Of a stretch of 42,772 bases of DNA, positions 16,710 to 25,823 are shown piece after piece. The position numbers and the translations under genes are program-made. The notes beneath the pieces were generated by a model. That model made no database searches and was not told the origin of the DNA. It saw only the letters and a program-made list of their open reading frames with translations. Source of the DNA: Maribacter sp. (GTDB lineage: Bacteria > Bacteroidota > Bacteroidia > Flavobacteriales > Flavobacteriaceae). Numbering within the stretch: the stretch's first letter is position 1; each line of letters begins with the position of its first letter. The DNA is taken from the NCBI GenBank assembly GCA_024228355.1, contig JAAETN010000022.1:1-42772 (forward strand), read 5' to 3'.

Positions 16710-18071
16710 ATGATAGACAAAATACTTTTAGAACAGGTTAAATCTAATCTGACTGAAGCAATTCGTGTAATCCTAGCTAACAAAATACGAACTTTTCTAA
16801 CCGCCTTGGGAATTATTTTTGGGGTTGCAGCGGTAATTACCATGCTTGCCATAGGAAAAGGAGCTGAACAAGAGATTCTAGCACAATTAGAACTGGTCGG
16901 AGTAAACAATATTGTAGTCACACCTATACCAGAGGAAGTCGAAGAAGATGATACTGAAGAAAACGAAGATGCAAGCTCTGCTGAAATTAAAAGGTTTTCC
17001 AAGGGATTGGATTTATTGGATGTTACCAGTATACAAAACACTATTCCAACGGTCAAGCAGGTTAGTCCAGAGATTATTCTGGATACGTATGTGATAAATG
17101 CAGGAAAGCAGAATTCTGTTAAATTAATTGGAGTTACCAATGCATTTTTCAAGACTTCGAATATTAATATCGGTAGGGGTCGAAACTTTACTGAAAAGCA
17201 AACCATACATGCCATGCCCGTATGCGTCATAGGGGAGAAAGTCGAAAAAAAATTATTTACAGGTGAAAGTGCCTTGGACAAGTATATTAAGGTCAAGGAT
17301 GTTTGGCTTAAGGTCATTGGTGTGATTGAGGAAAAATTAATTTCCGAAACTGCTCAGGAAAATTTGGGTATTAGGGACTTAAACCAAGATGTTTATATCC
17401 CCATTAAAACATTTTTGGTAAGATATAAAGACCGTAAGATAATTGGCGACCAACCCATAGATTATAATCAAATGTTTGGACAACAAGGCGGGCCGAAAAA
17501 GCGTATTCCAAGAGGGAACTATCATCAAATAGATAAACTAACGATTCAGGTCAATAATTCAAATGAATTAAAATCGACTGCTGAAGTTGTTAGCAAAATG
17601 CTTAGAAGAAAGCACAATGACATGCTGGATTTTGAGATTACAATTCCCATAAACCTGCTAAAACAACAACAAAAAACAAAGCAGATCTTCAATATTGTCC
17701 TGAGCATTATCGCCGGGATATCGTTATTAATTGGTGGGATTGGTATTATGAATATTATGTTGGCCTCAATACTTGAGCGAACTAAGGAAATTGGTATAAT
17801 GAAGGCCATTGGAGCTACCAAACAAGATATCATATTACAATTTTTGTCAGAATCAGTCATAATAAGTCTGGGTGGTGGTCTAGTAGGTGTACTGTTGGGG
17901 ATTATTGCTTCATACGGGTTGGAATTGGCAACTGACATTGAAACCATTATTACTTTAGGTTCTATTGCATTATCTTTTTTCGTAGCCACCTTTATCGGAC
18001 TCCTTTTTGGTGTGTTTCCCGCAAAATCAGCATCTGAAAAAAACCCTATAGAAGCCATTAGACATGAATAG
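16710..18071 (+). CDS. ABC transporter permease of the FtsX/MacB type
   Basis: A 453-residue permease with the MacB layout: one membrane helix near residues 27-49, a large periplasmic domain (about 50-325), then three helices in the last 125 residues with the conserved GGIGIMNIMLASILERTKEIG and MKAIGATKQDI coupling segments and the terminal P-EAIRHE. A run of acidic residues (about 75-92, EEVEEDDTEENED) is inserted early in the periplasmic domain. MacB proteins have an ATPase fused at the N-terminus, or a separate ATPase gene nearby. Neither exists here, and no ABC ATPase is encoded anywhere in this window. It probably borrows an ATPase from elsewhere. Confidence 0.88.
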   Translation: MIDKILLEQVKSNLTEAIRVILANKIRTFLTALGIIFGVAAVITMLAIGKGAEQEILAQLELVGVNNIVVTPIPEEVEEDDTEENEDASSAEIKRFSKGLDLLDVTSIQNTIPTVKQVSPEIILDTYVINAGKQNSVKLIGVTNAFFKTSNINIGRGRNFTEKQTIHAMPVCVIGEKVEKKLFTGESALDKYIKVKDVWLKVIGVIEEKLISETAQENLGIRDLNQDVYIPIKTFLVRYKDRKIIGDQPIDYNQMFGQQGGPKKRIPRGNYHQIDKLTIQVNNSNELKSTAEVVSKMLRRKHNDMLDFEITIPINLLKQQQKTKQIFNIVLSIIAGISLLIGGIGIMNIMLASILERTKEIGIMKAIGATKQDIILQFLSESVIISLGGGLVGVLLGIIASYGLELATDIETIITLGSIALSFFVATFIGLLFGVFPAKSASEKNPIEAIRHE

Positions 18072-18137
18072 TCTGTACCAGGAATCCCTATCAAACTTTT
18101 AAAATATTACAACTTTCACATCAAATAATAAAATCAA

Positions 18138-19598
18138 ATGAGAAGACTACTATTTTTACTCTTTCTGGTTTCCAATATGTTGGTTAACGGACAATCCAAA
18201 AATATTCAATTATCGGAAGCCATAAAAATAGCTCAAAAAAAGTCTCCAGAGTACAAAAGGGCCCTTAACACCCACCAAAGAAGTTATTGGAGGTACAGAA
18301 ATTATGTAGCAGACTTCTTGCCCCAAATGAGTCTAGGTGCAACCTTGCCAGAATATTCAAATTCTACAACACGAATCGTAAATGATCAAGGTCAAGATAT
18401 TTTTGTAAAGCAAAATCAGTCTATAATTGAAACCAATTTTATGATTGAGCAAAAAGTACCCTATACAGGGGGGGCGTTCTTTATCAACACCCAGTTGGAG
18501 CGTGTTAATAGATTAGGGATAGATAAGTCAACAAACTATTCATTGGTACCCTTCTCTATTAATTATTTTCAAAATTCCTTGTTTTATAACCCTTATAAAT
18601 GGGATCGTAAAATAGAACCCCTTAGATATGAGGAATCCAAACGTAATATTATAGAGCGGATGGAAGATATCTCATTATCCACATGTCTGCTTTATTTTGG
18701 TTTGTTGAAAGCCCAAGTGAGTTTGGATATTGCCCACAAAAATCTGTCTAACCAGGATACGTTACTCCAAATAACCCAAGGTCGATTCAAAATAGGAAAA
18801 GTCGCGGAAAATGAACTTTTACAGATTGAATTGAGTCATTTGAATTCTAAAAATAATGTTACCACTAATACTGTTCTGCTTAAAAAAACTTCGCAAGATC
18901 TCGCGCGATTTTTGGAATTGGAAACAGAAACTATTGAATTGGCGGTTCCGGAAAAATTGGAAGATTTTGCCGTTAGTATTGAAAAGGCCGTAGAGGAAGC
19001 AGAAAAAAATAGAAAATCTGTTATTGAATTTAGACGAAGACGCTTGGAAGCCGAAAAGGAATTGGCACGAGTTAAAGGCAGCAATCGTTTGGAGATTAAT
19101 GTGCGCGCTAATTTTGGATTAAATAGGCGTGCCGAAGATTATAATAACCTATTTCAAGATTACGATCAACAACAGAGTGTCCGCGTAAGATTGGGAATTC
19201 CGATATTTGATTGGGGCGTATCCAAATCAAGACGAAAAATGGCCGAAGCGGATTTGAGCTTAATCGAAAATGACATAGACCAGGAACAACAAGAATTTGA
19301 ACAAGAAATATTTCTGCATACCTTAAATTGGTCCAGTCAAAGAGATTTTTTGGCCACGGCCGAGAAAGCACAGGAAATAGCACTTAAGAGATATGAAATT
19401 ACGAAAAAAAGGTACATTCTAGGAAAAATTACCATAACCGATCTAAATATTGCACAACAGGAGAAAGACAAAGCGGTTCTTGAATATCTTAATTCATTGG
19501 AGAAGTTTTGGGTCAATTATTATACACTAAGGAAATTGACGCTTTATGATTTCATTAAAGATGAAAAACTTAAAATAGCGGATATCGTGTTTGATTAG
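18138..19598 (+). CDS. TolC-family outer-membrane efflux channel
   Basis: A 486-residue protein with a signal peptide (about 1-19, ending VNGQ) and two homologous halves rich in long coiled helices. These are typical of TolC, for example ITQGRFKIGKVAENELLQIELSHLNSKN-type and RYEITKKRYILGKITITDLNIAQQEKDKA-type repeats near residues 210 and 420. It provides the outer-membrane exit duct for the adaptor and permease encoded just upstream (66-base gap). The substrate of the system cannot be told from sequence. Confidence 0.9.
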   Translation: MRRLLFLLFLVSNMLVNGQSKNIQLSEAIKIAQKKSPEYKRALNTHQRSYWRYRNYVADFLPQMSLGATLPEYSNSTTRIVNDQGQDIFVKQNQSIIETNFMIEQKVPYTGGAFFINTQLERVNRLGIDKSTNYSLVPFSINYFQNSLFYNPYKWDRKIEPLRYEESKRNIIERMEDISLSTCLLYFGLLKAQVSLDIAHKNLSNQDTLLQITQGRFKIGKVAENELLQIELSHLNSKNNVTTNTVLLKKTSQDLARFLELETETIELAVPEKLEDFAVSIEKAVEEAEKNRKSVIEFRRRRLEAEKELARVKGSNRLEINVRANFGLNRRAEDYNNLFQDYDQQQSVRVRLGIPIFDWGVSKSRRKMAEADLSLIENDIDQEQQEFEQEIFLHTLNWSSQRDFLATAEKAQEIALKRYEITKKRYILGKITITDLNIAQQEKDKAVLEYLNSLEKFWVNYYTLRKLTLYDFIKDEKLKIADIVFD

Positions 19599-19657
19599 TA
19601 ATCATGCTGCACTTTAGGTCAAATTTCCATAATTTTAGGGCTTAAACATCATTATAA

Positions 19658-20596
19658 ATGACCATTACCCAATTACGATATGTTTTGGCGGTTGCCGAAC
19701 ATCAGAACTTTACGCTGGCAGCCCAAAAAAGTTTTGTTACCCAACCAACATTAAGTATGCAAGTCCAAAAGCTTGAAGATGAATTGGATGTGTTGATTTT
19801 TGACAGAAGCAAAAAACCGATTTCGATTACCGAAGTTGGTAAGAAAATTGTTGCTCAGGCCAAAAACATTGTAAATGAAGCTGAAAGAATAAAGGATATT
19901 GTTGATCAGGAAAAAGGATTTATCGGGGGCGATTTTACCTTAGGGATTATCCCTACAATAATGCCAACGCTGCTGCCTATGTTTTTGAAGACCTTTATCA
20001 GTAAATACCCAAAAGTCAACCTCATCATAAAGGAACAAAACACTGAAAGTCTTATTCGCAATATTCAAGACGGACATCTAGATGCTGGGATAGCCGCTAC
20101 ACCTTTGGAAATTGAATTTATAAAGGAGCGCCCTTTATACTATGAACCTTTTGTAGGATATGTTCCTACGGATCATAGGTTGGGCAAGGCTGTAAATTTG
20201 AATCCTGAGGATCTGGACATTTCTGATATCTTACTATTGAAAGACGGACATTGTTTTAGAGATGGAGTCATTAACATATGTAACTCACCAAAGAATTATG
20301 ATGAAGAGCATTTTCAATTGCAGAGTGGCAGTTTCGAAACCTTGATAAATTTATCAAATGAAGGCTTGGGAATGACCTTATTACCTTATTTGAACACAGT
20401 GGAATTAGATGAAGTCAAAAAGAATAATCTGAAATACTTCAACAACCCATCACCCGCTAGGGAGGTGAGTTTGATTTACCACAAAAGCGAATTGAAAATT
20501 CAAATTACCGAAGCCCTGAAAGATGTAATCTCAGGAATCGTAAGAGGTGCTATTGCTTTTCAGGACATAAAAATTATTAGTCCTATCAATAAATAG
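19658..20596 (+). CDS. oxyR: OxyR-type LysR-family hydrogen peroxide regulator
   Basis: A 312-residue LysR-family regulator. The N-terminal winged helix is clear (FTLAAQKSFVTQPTLSMQVQKLE), followed by the substrate-binding-like domain. The peroxide-sensing loop is present: DGHCFRD at 196-202 with C199, and a second cysteine at C208. Spacing, and even numbering, are the same as in E. coli OxyR, so reversible disulfide sensing is likely. The gene follows tolC by 59 bases and may be co-transcribed with the export genes. dps, a usual OxyR target, is at the other end of the block. It ends 3 bases from a convergent gene. Confidence 0.9.
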   Translation: MTITQLRYVLAVAEHQNFTLAAQKSFVTQPTLSMQVQKLEDELDVLIFDRSKKPISITEVGKKIVAQAKNIVNEAERIKDIVDQEKGFIGGDFTLGIIPTIMPTLLPMFLKTFISKYPKVNLIIKEQNTESLIRNIQDGHLDAGIAATPLEIEFIKERPLYYEPFVGYVPTDHRLGKAVNLNPEDLDISDILLLKDGHCFRDGVINICNSPKNYDEEHFQLQSGSFETLINLSNEGLGMTLLPYLNTVELDEVKKNNLKYFNNPSPAREVSLIYHKSELKIQITEALKDVISGIVRGAIAFQDIKIISPINK

Positions 20597-20599
20597 AGA

Positions 20600-20995
20600 T
20601 TAATTAATAGGTTTAAAGCGATAGGAACATTCTTCAATACAACCGATAAACCCCAAGATGAGATTATCATTTTCAAACCAAATATTGTATTTGGGTTCAT
20701 TAAGTTGTGAATTGCATAAAAATCTCAAAAACAATTTGTCTTCATATAGGGCAAACGTGCCGCTAATTGGTCCCTTACAAGCATCCCATTTAGACAATGT
20801 TATAGTGCCATCAGTTTTAAATTCATATATATCACCATCGGTTACAATAGACCAATCAACAATGCCTCCAGGGCTTATTTTCGTTGCTTCCAATTGCCAT
20901 TTGCCTATAATGTCATGATCAACTTGATTGCTGCTTAAATCATCATCCGTACATCCTAAAAACAATACGAAAATAATAGTAGGTATATATTTCAT
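20600..20995 (-). CDS. Lipocalin-like lipoprotein
   Basis: A lipoprotein of about 131 residues. I choose the internal ATG (complement of 20993-20995), where MKYIPTIIFVLFLGC gives a signal peptide with a lipobox cysteine; the longer frame from 21037 adds 14 non-signal residues. After the acidic linker CTDDDLSSN, typical of surface-exposed Bacteroidota lipoproteins, comes a small beta-barrel pattern starting IIGKWQLEATK and ending C-YRFKPIN, like lipocalin-like domains. Four cysteines in the mature body may form disulfides. Function unknown. Confidence 0.75.
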   Translation of the reverse strand: MKYIPTIIFVLFLGCTDDDLSSNQVDHDIIGKWQLEATKISPGGIVDWSIVTDGDIYEFKTDGTITLSKWDACKGPISGTFALYEDKLFLRFLCNSQLNEPKYNIWFENDNLILGFIGCIEECSYRFKPIN

Positions 20996-21052
20996 ACAAT
21001 TGTTTTTACTAATTGTTGTATACACTACAAACGACAATCTTTGTTTTTTATT

Positions 21053-21084
21053 GGAAAAAAGAAAACCACTCTTTCGAGTGGTTT
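21053..21084 (-). terminator. Intrinsic terminator after the 65-residue gene
   Basis: On the minus strand an 8-9 bp stem (AACCACTC with GAGTGGTT, 21064-21071 and 21076-21083, 4-base loop) is followed by a T-rich run broken by one C. It lies a few bases past the stop of the small gene at 21089-21286. Confidence 0.8.
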
Positions 21085-21088
21085 CGTA

Positions 21089-21286
21089 TTATGCTTTTAA
21101 ATAGATAAGACTTTCTTGCAGTTGTGGCTTATCGGTAATGAACTGCTGCAACCAGTGCCTCAATTCCTCTAATTCGGCCGGCAATAATCTCTTAACCGCC
21201 TTTTTCAACTCTTTGCAAAAGAGTTTTGTGTCAAAACTAACTTTTTTAAGTACAGTTTTGGTGTACTCAAGCATAGCTCTAGCCAT
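21089..21286 (-). CDS. Small basic helical protein, unknown function
   Basis: A 65-residue protein with predicted amphipathic helices (KELKKAVKRLLPAELEELRHWLQQF), a basic N-terminal half and one cysteine. No signal peptide. I do not recognise a named family. Reasons to trust the gene are its sensible amino-acid content, its placement before a strong terminator, and a free-standing 148-base upstream region shared with the divergent carboxypeptidase gene. A second ATG three codons in is an alternative start. Confidence 0.65.
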   Translation of the reverse strand: MARAMLEYTKTVLKKVSFDTKLFCKELKKAVKRLLPAELEELRHWLQQFITDKPQLQESLIYLKA

Positions 21287-21434
21287 ATTCCAAAATGTTT
21301 TTAATTAGTTGTTGTATTCGGTAAAGTTAACCATAAATACCCATACAATATTGTTCTCATATTGTTAAAAATTCAATAATTTCCTTTTAATATAGTTTTC
21401 CAAAACAGAAATTGGTAATTTTCACGTTCATCCT

Positions 21435-22703
21435 ATGAAAAAAATCGTTGTATTACTTCTATTAACTTTCTTAATTACAGGATGTTCTACTTCTAAAAGA
21501 AGAATTGTCAAAAAGATTGATACTCAAATCAAATCTGAGCAGTATAAAAATCAATTTACCGGTTTTTTGATAATCGATCCCGTAAGCATGGATACTATTT
21601 ACAGTATTAACAGTACTAGGTATTTTATTCCGGCCAGTAATACCAAGATCTTCACACTTTTTACTTCACTAAACCTACTACCTGATAGTATCCCTACTTT
21701 GAAATATGTTATTAAGAACGATACATTAATTGCACAAGGTACTGGTGACCCTGCCGTGTTGCATCCTTATTTTAATGATAGTACAGCGCTCCATTTTATG
21801 GACAAATATGAAAACATCGCCTTTTATCCCAACAATTTCAGGGAAGAGAAATTCGGACCTGGTTGGTCCTGGGATGACTATCATTGGTACTATTCGCCCG
21901 AACGAAGTTCCCTTCCACTATACGGAAATGTACTGACCATTAAAAATACTGACTCGCTTGAAGTACATCCAAAATATTTTAAGGATAGTATTGTGTCTAT
22001 AGATTACCCGGTAAACCGAGAATTACAGAAAAACGTATTTTATTTCAATCCGTCGAAAAAAGATACCGTTGAAATTCCTTTTAGAGTGGATACTAATACA
22101 ACCAAAATCCTTTTGGAAAAGGTACTCAAAAAGAAAATACAAATTACCCGTACATTTCCAGAAGTTGGGCAACAGATTTTATATGGAATGCCTTCTGATT
22201 CTGTTTATAAAAGAATGATGCAAGTAAGCGATAATTTTCTTGCAGAGCAGTTATTGATTTTGGGATCCTCTACCCTATCAGATACTTTGAACAGCTACAA
22301 GGCCAGGGAATATGTACTTGATAATCAATTATCAGATTTAAGGCAACCCCCTAGATGGGTAGATGGTTCGGGCTTGTCTCGTTATAATCTCTTTTCACCT
22401 GAATCATTTGTACATGTCCTCTATAAAATGTATCGTGAAATACCAAGAGAACGGTTATTTTTATTTTTCCCTACAGGTGGAGAATCGGGTACCTTGGAAG
22501 ACTGGTACCCAGGAGATCAAAATCCCTATATATATGCCAAGACCGGGAGTTTGGGGAACAATCATAATCTTAGTGGGTACCTAATAACTAAATCAGGTAA
22601 AACTTTGATATTCAGCTTTATGAACAATCATTTTATGGAAAGTTCGTCAGAAATAAAAAAACGAATGCAAGGTATTTTCGAGAATATTCGGGATACCTAT
22701 TGA
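21435..22703 (+). CDS. dacB: D-alanyl-D-alanine carboxypeptidase/endopeptidase (PBP4, family S13), lipoprotein
   Basis: A 422-residue penicillin-binding protein. The signal peptide ends at a lipobox (LITGC, C17), so it is membrane-anchored. The three active-site motifs of S13 enzymes are present: SNTK with S68 and K71, DGSGLSRYN, and KTG in IYAKTGSLGNN. These enzymes trim or cleave peptidoglycan cross-links in the periplasm. At about 420 residues it is somewhat shorter than E. coli PBP4, so the inserted domain is reduced. It ends 7 bases before the stop of the convergent nudK gene. Confidence 0.88.
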   Translation: MKKIVVLLLLTFLITGCSTSKRRIVKKIDTQIKSEQYKNQFTGFLIIDPVSMDTIYSINSTRYFIPASNTKIFTLFTSLNLLPDSIPTLKYVIKNDTLIAQGTGDPAVLHPYFNDSTALHFMDKYENIAFYPNNFREEKFGPGWSWDDYHWYYSPERSSLPLYGNVLTIKNTDSLEVHPKYFKDSIVSIDYPVNRELQKNVFYFNPSKKDTVEIPFRVDTNTTKILLEKVLKKKIQITRTFPEVGQQILYGMPSDSVYKRMMQVSDNFLAEQLLILGSSTLSDTLNSYKAREYVLDNQLSDLRQPPRWVDGSGLSRYNLFSPESFVHVLYKMYREIPRERLFLFFPTGGESGTLEDWYPGDQNPYIYAKTGSLGNNHNLSGYLITKSGKTLIFSFMNNHFMESSSEIKKRMQGIFENIRDTY

Positions 22704-22710
22704 TCCTACT

Positions 22711-23298
22711 CTACACTCCCATTAACTTATTAATCTGGGCATATTGTAACAACATAATGGTCTTGGCATCCCTGATTTCCCCAGTTTGGATCATTTCCAA
22801 AGCTTTTTTAAAATCCAATTCCAACACTTCAATATTCTCGCTCTCATCTTCGGCACCACCACCCTCGCTTATTTTCATATCCTCTGCATATTCACCGATA
22901 AAAAAATGCAGGATTTCAGTGACTGAACCTGGTGACATATAAGATTCAAATACCTTTATAACGTTTTCAACCTTGTAGCCTGTTTCTTCCTCGACTTCCT
23001 TATTTATGCAATCCTCGGGATGGTTACCATCCAATAGGCCAGCACAAACTTCAATCATCATTCCCTGCTCATTACCGTTGACATAGGTGGGCATTCTGAA
23101 CTGTCGTGTCAATACCACATTCCCTTTCTTAGGATTATAGAGAAGAATAGCAGCACCATTGCCCCTATCGTAGGCCTCTCTTATTTGGGTCTCCCATGAG
23201 CCATCCTCTTTTTGGTAATCAAACGTGATTTTGTTCAGCGTATACCAGTTATCTGACAATAGCTCCGTTTTTATGTTTTTTACCTTACCGTTTTTCAA
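22711..23298 (-). CDS. nudK: NUDIX hydrolase, NudK-like (GDP-mannose pyrophosphatase family)
   Basis: A 195-residue NUDIX protein. The Nudix box is [20 protein letters not shown] followed by TGY, which is nearly the NudK pattern, including lysine where the general consensus has arginine. Other NudK-like features are [17 protein letters not shown] and ESYMSPG-VTE. NudK hydrolyses GDP-mannose and related sugar nucleotides in the cytoplasm. It is the last gene of a three-gene minus-strand group (DUF4442, AIM24-like, nudK), 29 bases after the AIM24-like gene. Confidence 0.85.
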   Translation of the reverse strand: MKNGKVKNIKTELLSDNWYTLNKITFDYQKEDGSWETQIREAYDRGNGAAILLYNPKKGNVVLTRQFRMPTYVNGNEQGMMIEVCAGLLDGNHPEDCINKEVEEETGYKVENVIKVFESYMSPGSVTEILHFFIGEYAEDMKISEGGGAEDESENIEVLELDFKKALEMIQTGEIRDAKTIMLLQYAQINKLMGV

Positions 23299-23327
23299 TA
23301 AAATTAAGTTTGAATTAATTAGGAGCT

Positions 23328-24125
23328 TTAAAATCGATTATCACCTCCCACTATATCTCCTATAGTGCCTAAAATACTACCTTCACCTTTGTCCTTACCG
23401 CCTCTTGGAAGTGATGCCAATACCCTACCGGCCAATCTACTAAAGGGTAAGGATTGTATATAAACCGTACCGGGACCTCTTAGTGTTGCGAAAAACAAAC
23501 CTTCACCTCCAAAAACGGTGTTTTTTATTCCGCCTACGAATTCAATATCATAATCAACATCTTTGGTAAATCCTACTATACAGCCAGTATCCACTTTCAG
23601 GACCTCACCAGGACCAAGTACTTTTTTAGCTAAAGTACCGCCCGCGTGTACAAAAGCCATTCCGTCACCTTCCAACTTTTGCATGATAAAACCTTCGCCA
23701 CCAAAAAGACCCCTACCTAAGCGTTTGGAGAATTCGATTCCTATAGACACACCCTTGGCAGCGCAAAGAAATGCATCTTTCTGGCAAATAAATTTACCCT
23801 CCTTTTCAGAGAGATCAATAGGTAAGATCTTCCCTGGATATGGCGAAGCAAAACTCACTTGTTTTTTTCCTTGTCCCACATTTAGAAAAGCGGTCATAAA
23901 AAGGCTTTCCCCTGTCAAAACCCGCTTACCAGCGGAAAATATTTTTCCAAGGACACTATTGTCCTGATTGGAGCCATCCCCAAAAATGGTATCCATCTTT
24001 ATATCTGAATCCATCATCATAAAACTGCCAGCTTCTGCCACAACAGCTTCCTGGGGATCTAGTTCTATTTCAACATACTGCATTTCTTCCCCAAAAATCT
24101 CGTAATCTATTTCGTGTGCGTTCAT
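23328..24125 (-). CDS. AIM24/TIGR00266-family protein
   Basis: A protein of about 265 residues of the TIGR00266/AIM24 family, beginning [20 protein letters not shown] choose this start (complement of 24123-24125) because the 13 extra upstream residues of the longer frame look non-coding. Typical features are [21 protein letters not shown], the glycine-rich [14 protein letters not shown] and [22 protein letters not shown]. It is a soluble double-stranded beta-helix-like protein; bacterial roles are poorly known. A glycine-rich tail ([20 protein letters not shown]) completes it. Confidence 0.85.
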   Translation of the reverse strand: MNAHEIDYEIFGEEMQYVEIELDPQEAVVAEAGSFMMMDSDIKMDTIFGDGSNQDNSVLGKIFSAGKRVLTGESLFMTAFLNVGQGKKQVSFASPYPGKILPIDLSEKEGKFICQKDAFLCAAKGVSIGIEFSKRLGRGLFGGEGFIMQKLEGDGMAFVHAGGTLAKKVLGPGEVLKVDTGCIVGFTKDVDYDIEFVGGIKNTVFGGEGLFFATLRGPGTVYIQSLPFSRLAGRVLASLPRGGKDKGEGSILGTIGDIVGGDNRF

Positions 24126-24223
24126 TTTTCTAGTCTTTAGTTTATAGTGGTTAGTTGCTAGCAACCCTTAATTGTTACAATTTTACATTTATTTAGTAGG
24201 CTTGGATTCTATCAATCCTGCAT

Positions 24224-24688
24224 CTATGAACTCTTAACCCGAACCGTCCACTCAAATTTAAAGGTAGAGACCACAACCCCATCTTCATTTACACCCACCG
24301 ATTTCATCCAAATGGTCTGCCCCTCCCCTGTGGCAATCGTTTGGTCCAAGGCATCTTTTATTAAATGTCCGTCTTCACATGTAAAAGTTATTCTACCTGT
24401 AGCCTTTTTTGAAAAGTTGGCAGTATTATTCGCTACTAGCATTGAGATATTCTTACCACTTTCCTTTATTTGATCTATGACCATGGTTCCGGTACTAAAC
24501 TCCGCAGCCATACCCTGAACAGCCCAAAACATTGACTTAAAAGGGTTCTGATTGAACCATCTGTGCTTAACTGTTACAATTGTTTTTTGTTTGTCAATAT
24601 ACTTTAAGCGTACACCGCACCACCAAGCTGATGGTAATTTGAAAAAAGTGAATGTATTGTATTTTCCTGTGGAAGTACCCATATTCAT
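24224..24688 (-). CDS. DUF4442 hotdog-fold protein
   Basis: A 154-residue protein matching DUF4442, a thioesterase-like hotdog fold. It shows the usual tryptophan-rich start (KLPSAWWCGVRLKYID), the central helix-like HRWFNQNPFKSMFWAVQGMAAE region, and later strands ending KFEWTVRVK. Possible role is acyl-CoA binding or thioester hydrolysis, but no substrate is known. It heads the minus-strand group with the AIM24-like gene (98-base gap) and nudK, and is divergent from the DUF4870 gene. Confidence 0.8.
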   Translation of the reverse strand: MNMGTSTGKYNTFTFFKLPSAWWCGVRLKYIDKQKTIVTVKHRWFNQNPFKSMFWAVQGMAAEFSTGTMVIDQIKESGKNISMLVANNTANFSKKATGRITFTCEDGHLIKDALDQTIATGEGQTIWMKSVGVNEDGVVVSTFKFEWTVRVKSS

Positions 24689-24764
24689 TGTAATTTTCCC
24701 TAAAAGTATATAAAATAATTGAAGTATTAAATGTTAATGTTTTGTTAATATTTAGTACTATGTC

Positions 24765-24796
24765 TTGCATGGTACCTTCTTTTAGCTATATATTTG
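24765..24796 (+). promoter_or_regulatory. Bacteroidota-type promoter before the DUF4870 gene
   Basis: TATATTTG at 24789-24796 fits TAnnTTTG, the -7 element of Bacteroidota, and TTG at 24765-24767 sits 21 bases upstream as the -33 element. The start codon follows about 20 bases later. This is a good match and probably drives the DUF4870 gene, and perhaps the PadR-PspC genes beyond. Confidence 0.6.
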
Positions 24797-24815
24797 TATA
24801 AGAAAATAATAGGCC

Positions 24816-25298
24816 ATGACAGACACCTTATCAAAACACGAGAGAAATTTATCGGCAATTATACATGCATCGACCTTTAGTAAGTTCTTTATTCCCTTTG
24901 GCAATTTCATATTTCCATTAGTATTATGGACTGCCAATAAAAAGGAATATGAGTTTGTGGATTATAACGGTAAGCAAGCTTTGAACTTTCAAATTAGTAT
25001 GCTTTTATACTCAATCATTTTGGGTATAGTGAGCATTCCGTTCTTTCTTGGATTTATCCCGGAAATATTTGAACATGGTCATTTTGGATTGGGTAACCTT
25101 AATAGTTATAACAATTTCAATTTTGACTTTGATTTTGACGATATGCCCTTTGGATCATGGATATTCCCAATTGGGATTGCAGGACTTTTACAAGCAGGGC
25201 TTTTTATCGTAAATGTGGTTTACACCATTTTGGCAACGATTAGAACCAATGAAGGACAGACTTTCAGTTATCCCATCACTATAAAATTCATTAAATAA
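24816..25298 (+). CDS. DUF4870 membrane protein
   Basis: A 160-residue integral membrane protein of the DUF4870 (Tic20-like) family. Four hydrophobic segments are seen: near residues 25-42, 55-80, 105-130 and 130-150. Between them are the family signature FVDYNGKQALNFQ (about 47-60) and, at about 100-112, an unusual stretch of alternating F, D and N (FNFDFDFDDM). These proteins accompany PspC/PadR clusters in many Bacteroidota, as here, which suggests an envelope-stress role (inference). A well-matched promoter precedes it. Confidence 0.85.
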   Translation: MTDTLSKHERNLSAIIHASTFSKFFIPFGNFIFPLVLWTANKKEYEFVDYNGKQALNFQISMLLYSIILGIVSIPFFLGFIPEIFEHGHFGLGNLNSYNNFNFDFDFDDMPFGSWIFPIGIAGLLQAGLFIVNVVYTILATIRTNEGQTFSYPITIKFIK

Positions 25299-25388
25299 AA
25301 TTAGTTATGTACATCAATCAAACAATCAATGGCAAATTAGTTGGTACTCATCACACCAAAGGGGTTTAATCATCAATCAAAACCTGTC

Positions 25389-25403
25389 CTGAAATTGTTT
25401 CAG
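25389..25403. promoter_or_regulatory. Inverted repeat upstream of padR, candidate operator
   Basis: CTGAAATTGTTTCAG is a perfect 6-3-6 inverted repeat about 82-96 bases upstream of the PadR start. A second small palindrome, ATGTACAT at 25307-25314, resembles PadR half-sites (ATGT/ACAT), although without the usual 8-base spacer. Either could serve autoregulation. The 186-base gap holds no credible gene. Confidence 0.3.
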
Positions 25404-25484
25404 AACATTTTAATCAAATGTCGCGAATCGAAAGAATTCCAGGGCAGGAAAAACGAACAGTTAAATTAATAGAATAATGAAATT

Positions 25485-25823
25485 ATGAATGTAGAAAACA
25501 CAAAAGCACAAATGCGCAAGGGGGTTTTGGAATACTGCATACTTTCCATTCTTAACGGAGAGGACAAATATGCGTCAGAAATTCTGAGTACCTTAAAGGA
25601 CGCTAAGATGCTCGTAGTTGAAGGGACCATTTACCCCCTTCTAACGAGGTTAAAGAATGCAGGCCTGCTCAACTATCGTTGGGAAGAGTCTACTTCAGGA
25701 CCACCACGAAAATATTATACGTTGACCGAAACCGGCAAATTATTCCTTAAGGAATTGGATAGCACTTGGGACGAATTAAGAATGGCCACTAATGTGGTAA
25801 CCAACAAAAAAAATAAAAAATAA
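25485..25823 (+). CDS. PadR-family transcriptional regulator
   Basis: A 112-residue winged-helix protein of the PadR family (KGVLEYCILSILNGEDKYASEIL; VVEGTIYPLLTRLKNAGLL; GPPRKYYTLTETG). It is short, with no C-terminal effector domain, like the PadR subfamily that controls membrane-stress genes. Its stop and the start of the PspC gene overlap in TAATG (one base shared), so the two are translationally coupled. It probably represses its own operon (inference). Confidence 0.92.
   Translation: MNVENTKAQMRKGVLEYCILSILNGEDKYASEILSTLKDAKMLVVEGTIYPLLTRLKNAGLLNYRWEESTSGPPRKYYTLTETGKLFLKELDSTWDELRMATNVVTNKKNKK

Noticed and set aside
16703-18094. Long minus-strand open frames of 182 and 204 residues opposite the permease gene
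   Set aside because: They are rich in S, T, I and N, have no family pattern, and mirror the highly hydrophobic codons of the plus-strand permease.
25307-25369. A 20-codon open frame between the DUF4870 and PadR genes
   Set aside because: It is too short, has no initiation signal or family match, and overlaps a candidate regulatory dyad.
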